Source of the DNA: Thalassomonas sp. RHCl1
GTDB taxonomy: Bacteria; Pseudomonadota; Gammaproteobacteria; Enterobacterales; Alteromonadaceae
Length of the DNA: 64,000 bases
Reading direction: 5' to 3'
Assembly (NCBI RefSeq): GCF_947387555.1
Contig: NZ_CANDNZ010000022.1
Coordinates: 23,090 to 87,089, forward strand
Shown: positions 15,760-24,566 of the stretch, in pieces
Position numbering within the stretch: the first letter of the stretch is position 1
Layout of the letters: every line of letters starts with the position of its first letter
Position numbers and translations under genes: made by a program
The notes under the pieces: model-generated
What the model was told of the DNA's origin: nothing
The model's input: only the letters and a program-made list of their open reading frames with translations
Databases searched by the model: none

Positions 15760-17589
15760 TTAGTTTTTGGTCAGGTTTAAATAAATTTTCGGCAAGACTT
15801 TCGGCAATTGTGTTGCGTCATTAACGATGGCAAAACCGTTATGGCCGAATAAAAAAGGTAAATAGTCATGGGCTTTTTGGTCTATGGTGACGCAATAGGG
15901 CACCAGGCCCGCCTGCCGGGCTTCGATAATGGCCTGGCGGGTATCTTCCAGGCCGTAGCGGCCTTCATACTGGTCGAGATCGTTGGGCCTGCCGTCGGTG
16001 AGTAATAACAGAATTTTATTGTCGGCGCCTCTGTCGAGCAGCAGTTTGCTTGACTGGCGGATGGCGGCGCCCATACGGGTATAGTAACCGGGCTCAATCC
16101 GGCTGATCCTGCCCCTGACATGATCGTTGTAACGCATGTTGAAGTTCTTGAGGATATGGTAGCGAACATGCTGGCTGCGCACCGATGAAAAGCCGTAAAT
16201 GGCAAATTCATCATTGAGCTGGTTTAAGGCCTCACTAAAGACGATCAGGCTGTCGCGGATAACATCGATTACCTTTTGTTCGTTATTGATATGGCCTTCG
16301 GTGGAAAGGGATAAGTCCGCCAGGATCAGACAATTGACGTCACGAAAGTTATCCCGGCTATCAATAAAGTAGTTTTGTTTGCTGCTGTCTTTTACCGGAC
16401 GGCTTTGCTCGCTTATCCAGGCATCGAGATCTAATTCATCCCCCGTTGCCTGGGCTTTTCTCCTGGTACGGTTTAAGCCGATAGCTAAGAACAGCTGTGA
16501 AACTTCCCGGCTTAATAGCTGGTGTTTTTGTGAAAGCGGCACAGGTTTTACATCATCTGCCAGCATAGTCTGGATAAAGCAGCTGTTTTCTACCAGGCGT
16601 TGCTGTTTAAAATTCCATTCCGGCAAGGGAATGCCTTCACCCAGGCGCAAATCGTCATTTTCTGCGGCGGGTAAATCCAGGTCGAAACGGATCCTGGCGG
16701 CTTTGGCCTTGCGGTGGCGGGACAGGGTGATAATATCGAGATCTTTGGCGATGTCATCCAGGTTGTCGTTATCATCGTCTTCATTCTGGCAACGATCCAG
16801 GTTCACCTGTTCGGTCCAGGTTTCCAGGGCTTCAGCCTGAAAGGCCATAAAGCCGTCGGTTTTACGCTCGTCATCGACGTAGTCCACCTGCTTGCGCTGC
16901 TCTATTTCCTTAATATCAGGTAGGTTACGCTGTCCCGGATTATTTTGCTCCAATCCTTTATCATCGGGTCTGGATGCCAGGCATGTCAGCGGCGGATAAA
17001 GCCATAAGCTTACCGGCAAGGGCTGATATTTGCCGTCCGGTAAATGGTTCACTATGCCGGGCACTTTTAAAGCCGACTGGATCTGTTTTTCCAAAGCCCG
17101 GTCCCGGGGGGATAAAGTATCGGGCTCTGGTCTGGCGGCCAGATAAGCCCGGCTAAGCTTCAGATAGCTTTGTTTTAACCCGGGGTAATCGGCCATTAAC
17201 TTGATGGTGGCTACCTGGTTGTCTTGCAACCAGTGGGTCATGATCGGCATTTTAGCCGCCAGTGCCACTAACCAGAAATAGAGGGCTTCATTGAGGTCTT
17301 TATCGGCAAAAATTGCCAGGCTTGCAGGTAAACGCACGCTGCGTTCATCCTGCCAGGCAAGAGAGAATTTCTGATGGCTGCCGGCAACTTTTTGTAAGGT
17401 GGTGCGTTTAACTTTGAGTTTTTGTCCTTCTGCTATTTCAATACTTTTGGCGGTTACCCCGCCCATGGCACGGTAGAACAGCAACAATTGTGATCGGATA
17501 TCACACAAGTTAACAGTGGCAGCAGGGTGGTCTGCGGATACTTGCCGGGTTAACCATTTGTCCCATATTTTTCCTACGACTTCTTCCAT
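15760..17589 (-). CDS. norD: NorD, VWA-domain NO reductase activation protein
   Basis: This is a 609-residue cytoplasmic protein. The C-terminal von Willebrand A domain (about 415-605) has a MIDAS motif DLSLSTEG and a second metal-site segment LLLTDGRPND. The N-terminal half is a helical platform typical of NorD, with an acidic stretch at about 270-285 (NEDDDNDNLDD). It partners NorQ in ATP-driven activation of NorB. A very strong hairpin in the 85-base gap to norB suggests the helper genes are expressed differently from the enzyme subunits. Confidence 0.92.
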   Translation of the reverse strand: MEEVVGKIWDKWLTRQVSADHPAATVNLCDIRSQLLLFYRAMGGVTAKSIEIAEGQKLKVKRTTLQKVAGSHQKFSLAWQDERSVRLPASLAIFADKDLNEALYFWLVALAAKMPIMTHWLQDNQVATIKLMADYPGLKQSYLKLSRAYLAARPEPDTLSPRDRALEKQIQSALKVPGIVNHLPDGKYQPLPVSLWLYPPLTCLASRPDDKGLEQNNPGQRNLPDIKEIEQRKQVDYVDDERKTDGFMAFQAEALETWTEQVNLDRCQNEDDDNDNLDDIAKDLDIITLSRHRKAKAARIRFDLDLPAAENDDLRLGEGIPLPEWNFKQQRLVENSCFIQTMLADDVKPVPLSQKHQLLSREVSQLFLAIGLNRTRRKAQATGDELDLDAWISEQSRPVKDSSKQNYFIDSRDNFRDVNCLILADLSLSTEGHINNEQKVIDVIRDSLIVFSEALNQLNDEFAIYGFSSVRSQHVRYHILKNFNMRYNDHVRGRISRIEPGYYTRMGAAIRQSSKLLLDRGADNKILLLLTDGRPNDLDQYEGRYGLEDTRQAIIEARQAGLVPYCVTIDQKAHDYLPFLFGHNGFAIVNDATQLPKVLPKIYLNLTKN

Positions 17590-17628
17590 ATTGCCCTCGC
17601 TTATTGCGCCTTAGTGAATAATGCTGTG

Positions 17629-17657
17629 GCAACCGGCTGAGCTGCTCAGCCGGTTGC
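17629..17657 (-). terminator. Strong hairpin between norB and norD
   Basis: A perfect 13-bp stem (GCAACCGGCTGAG / CTCAGCCGGTTGC) with a 3-base loop begins 18 bases past norB. No T run follows on the minus strand, so it may protect the norCB mRNA 3' end or cause partial termination rather than a full stop. Confidence 0.7.
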
Positions 17658-17674
17658 TTTAGTAGCGGGTGAAC

Positions 17675-19526
<1,852 letters not shown>

Positions 19527-19537
19527 TGATGACTCCT

Positions 19538-19570
19538 TTTGATATTTATGTACAAGTCATGAATATCAAA
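19538..19570 (-). promoter_or_regulatory. Dyad upstream of norC
   Basis: TTTGATATTTATG (19538-19550) and CATGAATATCAAA (19558-19570) form an inverted repeat with 12 of 13 positions matching and a 7-base spacer. It lies against the norC ribosome binding site. It does not have FNR/NnrR spacing (TTGAT-N4-ATCAA), so the regulator is unassigned; an NO-responsive repressor or an RNA structure at the start site both fit. Confidence 0.55.
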
Positions 19571-19763
19571 GAGTATGCCAAATGGTAAGGTGTTGATATT
19601 TAAGTTCTTTATGTTTTGTTGATTAATAGGGAAAGATTGAAGCTGTCTGATTGACAGCATATCCAGTCTTTTTGCCATTACCTGGTAGTGTCTTTTTGAA
19701 TTTATTTATCTTCTTTCTTGCTCCTTTCTTTATTAGTTGTTGTTAATTAAGGTTTTTTAGTGT

Positions 19764-19779
19764 TGGCACAGCTTCTGCT
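19764..19779 (+). promoter_or_regulatory. Sigma54 promoter of nirK
   Basis: TGGCACAGCTTCTGCT matches the sigma54 consensus TGGCACRNNNNTTGCW at all but one specified position. GG (-24) and GC (-12) are separated by exactly 10 bases. It ends 49 bases before the nirK ATG. This implies control by a sigma54 activator. Confidence 0.75.
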
Positions 19780-19803
19780 ATATCCACGTCGTTAGTGATT
19801 CAA

Positions 19804-19830
19804 CATTGTATGAAAGAGAGCAGTTGTTAT
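19804..19830 (+). repeat. Leader repeat copy 1 (at nirK start)
   Basis: CATTGTATGA (19804-19813) and CAGTTGTTAT (19821-19830) are both repeated exactly at 22778-22805, separated there by 8 bases instead of 7. This copy ends inside the nirK start codon. Confidence 0.6.
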
Positions 19831-20995
19831 GAGTACAAATAATAAATTTAACATCGATAGACGCCGTGTTTTTCAGGGAGCAGCAGCCATTGCCGGGGCC
19901 ACCGCAGCGGGTAAGGTACTCGCCGGTAGCCCCGGCAGTCCGGGTAAAAGCAACGCAGTATTGACCAAGAGAGAGCAAAGCCTGCTGGCATTAAAGGCAG
20001 AAGCGCTTGAAGTGGTAGAGCAGAAGTTAGTGGCTCCTCCTTTAGTGCCCGAACATGATCAGGTGGCTAAAGGAAAACCTAAAGTGGTGAAAATGCCCCT
20101 GGAAGTTGAAGAAAAATTGATTGAAGTGGAACCCGGGGTAAAGACCTGGGCCATGACCTTTAACGGCTCGGTACCGGCGCCTATGATTGTTTGTCACCAA
20201 TTCGATTACGTTGAACTGACCTTGTCTAACCCGAAAAGAAACAGTATGGCGCATAACATTGACCTGCACAGTGCTACCGGTGCCTTGGGCGGTGCGGGCT
20301 TAACCCTGGTAAACCCGGGTGAAAAAGTTACCTTACGTTTTCGCGCTACTAAGTCCGGGGTTTTTGTTTATCACTGTGCGCCGGGTGATGCCATGATCCC
20401 CTGGCATGTGGTCTCCGGTATGAACGGCGCCATTATGGTACTGCCAAGGGAAGGTTTGAAAGACGCTCAGGGTAACCCGGTAAAATATGACAAGGCCTAT
20501 TACATCGGTGAGCAGGATTTTTATCTGCCGAAAGATAAAAACGGCAACTATAAAAAATACAGCTCGCCAATGGCGGGGTTTGTCGAAACCACCGAATTAA
20601 TGAAAGGTTTGCTGCCCAGCCATGTGGTTTTCAATGGCGCCAAAGGTGCCCTGACCGGGAAAAGTGCCCTTACCGCAAAAACCGGTGAAACTGTGCTGTT
20701 TGTTCACTCCCAGGCAAACCGGGATACCCGTCCGCATCTGATTGGCGGCCATGGTGATTTTGTCTGGGAAAGGGGCTCTTTTGCCGATGCACCGTTAACC
20801 GGCCTGGAAACCTGGTTCGTTGCCGGGGGCAGCGCCGCCGCTGCCGTGTATACCTTCGAGCAACCGGGGATCTACGCCTATGTTAACCATAACCTTATCG
20901 AAGCCATTGCTCTTGGTGCTGCGGCCCATGTCAAAGTTGACGGCGAGTGGGATGATATGTTGATGACCCAGGTGAGTGCGCCAAGCGCCATTTAG
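19829..20995 (+). CDS. nirK: Copper-containing nitrite reductase NirK
   Basis: This 388-residue periplasmic enzyme reduces nitrite to NO. A twin-arginine signal ([15 protein letters not shown]) exports it folded. Two cupredoxin domains follow. Type 1 copper ligands are His142, Cys183, His193 and Met198; type 2 ligands are His147, His182 and the histidine of NHNLIEA. The catalytic Asp145 and the histidine in PHLIGGHGD are present. Spacing matches known AcNIR enzymes. It is divergent from norCB, so the producer and the consumer of NO share one intergenic region. A sigma54-type promoter lies upstream. Genes for an unknown periplasmic protein, a Sco protein and a small Cys-tailed protein follow on the same strand. 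Confidence 0.97.
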   Translation: MSTNNKFNIDRRRVFQGAAAIAGATAAGKVLAGSPGSPGKSNAVLTKREQSLLALKAEALEVVEQKLVAPPLVPEHDQVAKGKPKVVKMPLEVEEKLIEVEPGVKTWAMTFNGSVPAPMIVCHQFDYVELTLSNPKRNSMAHNIDLHSATGALGGAGLTLVNPGEKVTLRFRATKSGVFVYHCAPGDAMIPWHVVSGMNGAIMVLPREGLKDAQGNPVKYDKAYYIGEQDFYLPKDKNGNYKKYSSPMAGFVETTELMKGLLPSHVVFNGAKGALTGKSALTAKTGETVLFVHSQANRDTRPHLIGGHGDFVWERGSFADAPLTGLETWFVAGGSAAAAVYTFEQPGIYAYVNHNLIEAIALGAAAHVKVDGEWDDMLMTQVSAPSAI

Positions 20996-21032
20996 TATTC
21001 ACCGGAAAGGAATGATTTGGGGGATTTGATAG

Positions 21033-21578
21033 ATGAAGAGTTTACCGCTTATTAGTTCGATAGTGTTGTTTGCCTTAATTGCTCAAGGTTCTGCGCTGCA
21101 AGCAATGGCGCAAGTGAACAGTGAACATCAAAGCGAAAATTTAGCGGATAAAAAAGTTTTGCGGCATAAAGTGAAACAGTTACCCGTTAAATGGGCTAAT
21201 GCGCTTGATAACCTTGATGCAAAGCCGGTTGAGCTCAAGCAGATGTTTAGCCGACAGGCGAAAAGCCTGACCTCAATTCATTTTGATTTCTCTCAATTGA
21301 GCGAACTGGAATTATGGTATGCGCGGCGGAAAACGACCCTGGCGAAGAGTTTACACCAGGTGAAAAATATCCAACTGGAACAACTTGATGATAACAGCAT
21401 GCGCCTGATGTTTGAATATGTGGTTCAGGAGCAGCATCAGGGCTTACCTGTGGATATTTTTCGTTTGCAGGAAAACTGGCTAATCGATATCAGGGACAGT
21501 GAGGCGCCGGTTGTGGTGGAAATCATCGAGCGTTACCTGCCGCCTAATATTAATTCCGGTATGCAAATTCAATGTTAA
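21033..21578 (+). CDS. Unknown periplasmic protein in nirK operon
   Basis: This 181-residue protein has a signal peptide (about residues 1-26, ending ALQAMA). The rest is mixed helix/strand with the motif LPPNINSGMQIQC at the C-terminus, leaving a single terminal cysteine. I do not recognise the family. It lies 37 bases after nirK and 11 bases before a Sco-like gene, so it is probably part of the nirK unit and may help copper delivery or NirK maturation. That role is inferred from position only. Confidence 0.75.
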   Translation: MKSLPLISSIVLFALIAQGSALQAMAQVNSEHQSENLADKKVLRHKVKQLPVKWANALDNLDAKPVELKQMFSRQAKSLTSIHFDFSQLSELELWYARRKTTLAKSLHQVKNIQLEQLDDNSMRLMFEYVVQEQHQGLPVDIFRLQENWLIDIRDSEAPVVVEIIERYLPPNINSGMQIQC

Positions 21579-21589
21579 AGGATATTTAA

Positions 21590-22315
21590 ATGCAGTATCT
21601 AACAAAGATTTTTTCTATTTTCTTGCTCATGTGCAGTACCAGTTATGCTGCCGGTGTCGGGGAAAATAACTTACCCGTTTTTCATGGTGTTGGCGGTGAC
21701 TTTACCCTGGACAGTACCTTAGATAAACCGGCTTCATTGAGTGACTTTAACGATAAAATGGTTTTGTTGTCTTTTGGTTATACCAATTGCTCGGATGTTT
21801 GTCCGGTCACCTTAGGTTTTCTAAATAATACGATAAAAAAGTTGGGAGAGGCTGCCGATAAAACCCAGGTTTTATTTGTCTCTGTTGATCCCGACTACGA
21901 TACCATCGCCCATCTGCAGAAGTATCTAGCTTACTTCAATGACGGCTTTATCGGCCTGACCGGAGATAAAAGTGCAATCGATAAAGCGGTAAAGCTGTAT
22001 AACATTCGCTATAGCAAAACCTCAGATCTTCAGGTGAGTACCCGATACCGGAAAAAACAAATCCCAAAAGATGACGTACACCATGGCCATCACGGTAAAG
22101 GCAGCGATCATAGTGCCGGCCATGGTTCTGCACATGGCAAATACCACGGCGGGGAAGGAAAACACCATGATACTTCTTCGTTATTTTCTCACAGTACCTA
22201 TATTTATTTAATTGATTTACAGGGCCGGGTGCGGGGGGTTTTTGATACCACCACCTCGGCAGAAAAGCTGGCGCAGTCGATAAAAGGCTACTTGCTCGAT
22301 AACCAGCTTATTTAA
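21590..22315 (+). CDS. SCO1/SenC-family copper protein with His-rich insertion
   Basis: This 241-residue thioredoxin-fold protein has an N-terminal signal (to about residue 21). The copper motif is CSDVC (Cys67, Cys71), with the distal ligand His201 in HSTYIYLIDL. An insertion at about 163-193 is very rich in histidine and glycine (DDVHHGHHGKGSDHS and on), which is not part of the ordinary Sco fold and probably binds extra metal. Sco proteins deliver Cu to cytochrome oxidase CuA; beside nirK the likely client is NirK. It follows the unknown periplasmic gene by 11 bases. Confidence 0.9.
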   Translation: MQYLTKIFSIFLLMCSTSYAAGVGENNLPVFHGVGGDFTLDSTLDKPASLSDFNDKMVLLSFGYTNCSDVCPVTLGFLNNTIKKLGEAADKTQVLFVSVDPDYDTIAHLQKYLAYFNDGFIGLTGDKSAIDKAVKLYNIRYSKTSDLQVSTRYRKKQIPKDDVHHGHHGKGSDHSAGHGSAHGKYHGGEGKHHDTSSLFSHSTYIYLIDLQGRVRGVFDTTTSAEKLAQSIKGYLLDNQLI

Positions 22316-22359
22316 GCCAAAATTTAAAATTTCTTATTCATTATCCAGAGGAAAATATT

Positions 22360-22524
22360 ATGTTTAATATCTTTAAAAAGTCCAAGAAAGAACAGGCCAG
22401 TGACGATATGGCGGTAGTGTCAAATCAAGCCGAAAATACCGTTGAAGAAAACCTGGAAGCCGAAGAGCCGAGAAAAGTGCACGGTGAAAATGGTGTCTGC
22501 TGCGGCAGTTGTGGAGGACAGTAA
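22360..22524 (+). CDS. 54-residue protein with Cys-rich CCGSCGG tail
   Basis: This short gene starts at ATG 22360 with AGAGGA 8-13 bases before it. The product begins MFNIFKKSKKEQ, has an acidic middle (VEENLEAEEPRK) and ends GVCCGSCGGQ. The three cysteines in the tail could bind copper or iron. It has no signal peptide, so it should be cytoplasmic. It sits 44 bases after the Sco gene and 38 bases before a strong terminator, which makes it the last gene of the nirK unit. Confidence 0.75.
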   Translation: MFNIFKKSKKEQASDDMAVVSNQAENTVEENLEAEEPRKVHGENGVCCGSCGGQ

Positions 22525-22562
22525 ATCCGGTTGTTTTAAATGTGATATTTATAGCAAAAATG

Positions 22563-22598
22563 AACCATTACCTTGATAAAAGTTATCGGGTAATGGTT
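22563..22598 (+). terminator. Terminator of the nirK unit
   Basis: A stem of about 16 bp with one bulge pairs AACCATTACC (22563-22572) with GGTAATGGTT (22589-22598); the inner stem is GATAA/TTATC. It is followed by a C/T-rich stretch. Confidence 0.75.
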
Positions 22599-22777
22599 AT
22601 CCCTTCCTTTGCTGAACCCTTTCACCTTTTGTTATTTCCCGCGGGATAACGGCACCATAAAATAAAACAATTTAATTCCCTGTTAAAAACCCTGAAGAAA
22701 GTCCAATAAAGTCAAATTCTTGATAATGGCGGGGCTTTGTAGTTTTACTCTTTTCGAACGACCGTCCCCCAATTAAG

Positions 22778-22805
22778 CATTGTATGATAAATGAACAGTT
22801 GTTAT
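22778..22805 (+). repeat. Leader repeat copy 2 (before riboswitch)
   Basis: CATTGTATGA (22778-22787) and CAGTTGTTAT (22796-22805) match the nirK leader. This copy lies between the -10-like TATGAT and the start of the c-di-GMP riboswitch. Confidence 0.6.
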
Positions 22806-22806
22806 A

Positions 22807-22890
22807 TTCAGGTCTGGCAAACTTATCGAAAGGTAAGGACGCAAAGCCTACGGCCTAAGGGGAAACCTAGGGTAGCGTGGTTGCAACCTT
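22807..22890 (+). ncRNA. Cyclic di-GMP-I riboswitch (GEMM)
   Basis: The hallmark elements are in order: GGCAAAC, a stem closed by a GAAA tetraloop (CTTATC-GAAA-GGTAAG), GGACGCAAAGCC, the GGCCTAAG tetraloop-receptor side and GGGTAGCGTGGTTGC. The closing P1 pairs AGGT (22810-22813) with ACCT (22886-22889). A TATGAT -10-like hexamer lies at 22783-22788. The first well-supported gene downstream starts at 23154, so the expression platform lies in the 264 bases between. c-di-GMP would control the orphan propeptide protein and perhaps the protease after it. Confidence 0.9.
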
Positions 22891-23153
22891 TGTTTCGGTA
22901 TGTTCCTAAATTATGATTTATTAGGGCATGCATATGTATAGTTATAGTGTTAAACCTGTCTTTATCTCTGTCTCTAAATCCAGAGCAGGGCCTGTCTTAG
23001 CTATTTTTTCTAAGGTGTTTTTATTGTGCCTACAAACAAAGCAGAGCAAAGTATTGCCTGTGCAAACTATTTTGTCTTTTTTCAGGCCGCAGGGGCGTTA
23101 TCGAACATCTGAGTATTCGCATTTAACTTGTCGTTTAAGTTAAGGAGAAAAAG

Positions 23154-23483
23154 ATGTTTAAAAATAAACAAACCGTAAAAATTGCTTTTGTGCTGGCGTT
23201 CACCCTGGCGTGTTTCTCTGTGTTGGGGCTTTTTAATCAGGCGCCCTCCAGCCTTGGTTATATAGTGAAAGGGACCAACACGGATACCATCACCGAACTC
23301 ACCTTAGATGCCGGCGGTGAGATCACCCATACCCTTCCGATTATTAATGCCATAGGCGCCAAACTGACCGAGCAGCAAAAACAAGTGTTATTGCGTTATC
23401 CCCAGGTGATTGCTATCTATGCGGACCGGTCAATAAACAGTGCCGATAAGGATGTGACAGACAGAGCAAGATCGGGAAGCTGA
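23154..23483 (+). CDS. Orphan subtilisin-propeptide-like (I9) secreted protein
   Basis: This 109-residue protein has AAGGAG 7-12 bases before its ATG and an N-terminal signal/anchor helix (about 9-27). Residues 35-95 look like the inhibitor I9 propeptide of S8 proteases: SLGYIVKGTNTDT, then AGGEITHTLPIINAIGAKL and LLRYPQVIAIYADRSI. The catalytic subtilase domain is absent; the frame ends shortly after (TDRARSGS) and no continuation is seen. It is either a free-standing protease inhibitor or chaperone or the remnant of a truncated protease gene. It lies downstream of a c-di-GMP riboswitch. Confidence 0.7.
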   Translation: MFKNKQTVKIAFVLAFTLACFSVLGLFNQAPSSLGYIVKGTNTDTITELTLDAGGEITHTLPIINAIGAKLTEQQKQVLLRYPQVIAIYADRSINSADKDVTDRARSGS

Positions 23484-23655
23484 AAATAACGGTTAAATCG
23501 GGCTTAATCCGGATTTATATAAAATAGTCAGGGCTTTAAACCTTGTCGGAGCTTTAGGCATCTTATAGAGGTTAACTGGAAATATTGGCGTCGCTGTCAT
23601 CGCAAAAGCATAGCTACGCTAACTTTATGCCGGACTATTAATCTCAAAAAGACGG

Positions 23656-24462
23656 ATGCTACAGATGAAGCTTAAATTGGTTTTCCCCCTGATACTGTTA
23701 TTTTTTTCACAATACTGTGGCGCGGTAATCAAGCGTCATGATATTCCCGCTAAAGCCTACCAGGTGGTTAATCCGCCGGAATATTTGATTGATATGCCGC
23801 ATGACGGGCACGGAGTATTGATTGCACCGAACTGGATAGTGACGGTTGCCCATGTGATTTTTTATGATTATCGGGGCAAGAGTATTGATATCGGAGATAG
23901 AAGTTATCAGGTAGAAAAGGTTATTATCCATCCGGGCTATAAAAAGCCGGATAAATCTCTCACCCAAGGGGATGCCAAGCCTTTGATGGACTTTTTCAAA
24001 AGTAATCATGATATTGCGCTGGTGAAGCTGGCATCGGGTGTTGATGGCATTACCCCGATAAAACTCTATAGTGGGGCGGATGAACTGGGCAAAACCGTGA
24101 GTGTTTATGGCAAGGGCTCTACCGGAGACGGGCTAACCGGAGAGGTTAAAGGGACTAAAGCTCTTAAGATCTTAAACAGGTTTGAAAACAAGATCGAAAC
24201 ATTGGAAACTAACTGGCTATCGCTGAAATTTGATCGCCCGCCCCATGGGCTTGCACTGGAAGGCATTGAAGGCAACGGCGACAGCGGCGGCGCATCTGTT
24301 ATCTATCAAAACGATACGCCTTATTTAGCCGGTTTGGTGAGTTGGGATTATTGGCAAGGAGATCTGGCTGCCTTTAAAAACGGCCTGTACGGCAATCGTT
24401 CTTATCAGGTCAGGATTTCCAGTTATATCAAATGGATCAGGCATACCATAACTACTGGCTAA
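23656..24462 (+). CDS. Secreted trypsin-like serine protease (S1)
   Basis: This protein is 268 residues from ATG 23656; ATG 23665 (MKLKLVFPLILLFF) may be the true start of the signal peptide. The catalytic triad is visible: His in TVAHVIF, Asp in NHDIALVKL and Ser in GNGDSGGA. The C-terminal part contains LAGLVSWDYW and the closing helix YIKWIRHT. It should be exported and cleave proteins outside the inner membrane. It lies 172 bases after the I9-like gene on the same strand, so it may share the riboswitch-controlled transcript, but no direct evidence shows this. Confidence 0.88.
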   Translation: MLQMKLKLVFPLILLFFSQYCGAVIKRHDIPAKAYQVVNPPEYLIDMPHDGHGVLIAPNWIVTVAHVIFYDYRGKSIDIGDRSYQVEKVIIHPGYKKPDKSLTQGDAKPLMDFFKSNHDIALVKLASGVDGITPIKLYSGADELGKTVSVYGKGSTGDGLTGEVKGTKALKILNRFENKIETLETNWLSLKFDRPPHGLALEGIEGNGDSGGASVIYQNDTPYLAGLVSWDYWQGDLAAFKNGLYGNRSYQVRISSYIKWIRHTITTG

Positions 24463-24566
24463 CACGTTTTATCTGGCTTAAGGGAATGGCTTTCAGGCCG
24501 TATTAGGCTTAATTGCTATGGTGCGAGAGCCGCTTTAGCGCCCCTTTGGCCACAGGCAATGCCAGT

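Noticed and set aside
19527..19828. FNR/NnrR box (TTGAT-N4-ATCAA) between norC and nirK
   Set aside because: Several TTGAT half-sites exist but none has a partner ATCAA at 4-base spacing.
22928..23143. 71-codon + strand frame between riboswitch and I9-like gene
   Set aside because: No ribosome binding site, composition not protein-like, and it overlaps the probable riboswitch expression platform.
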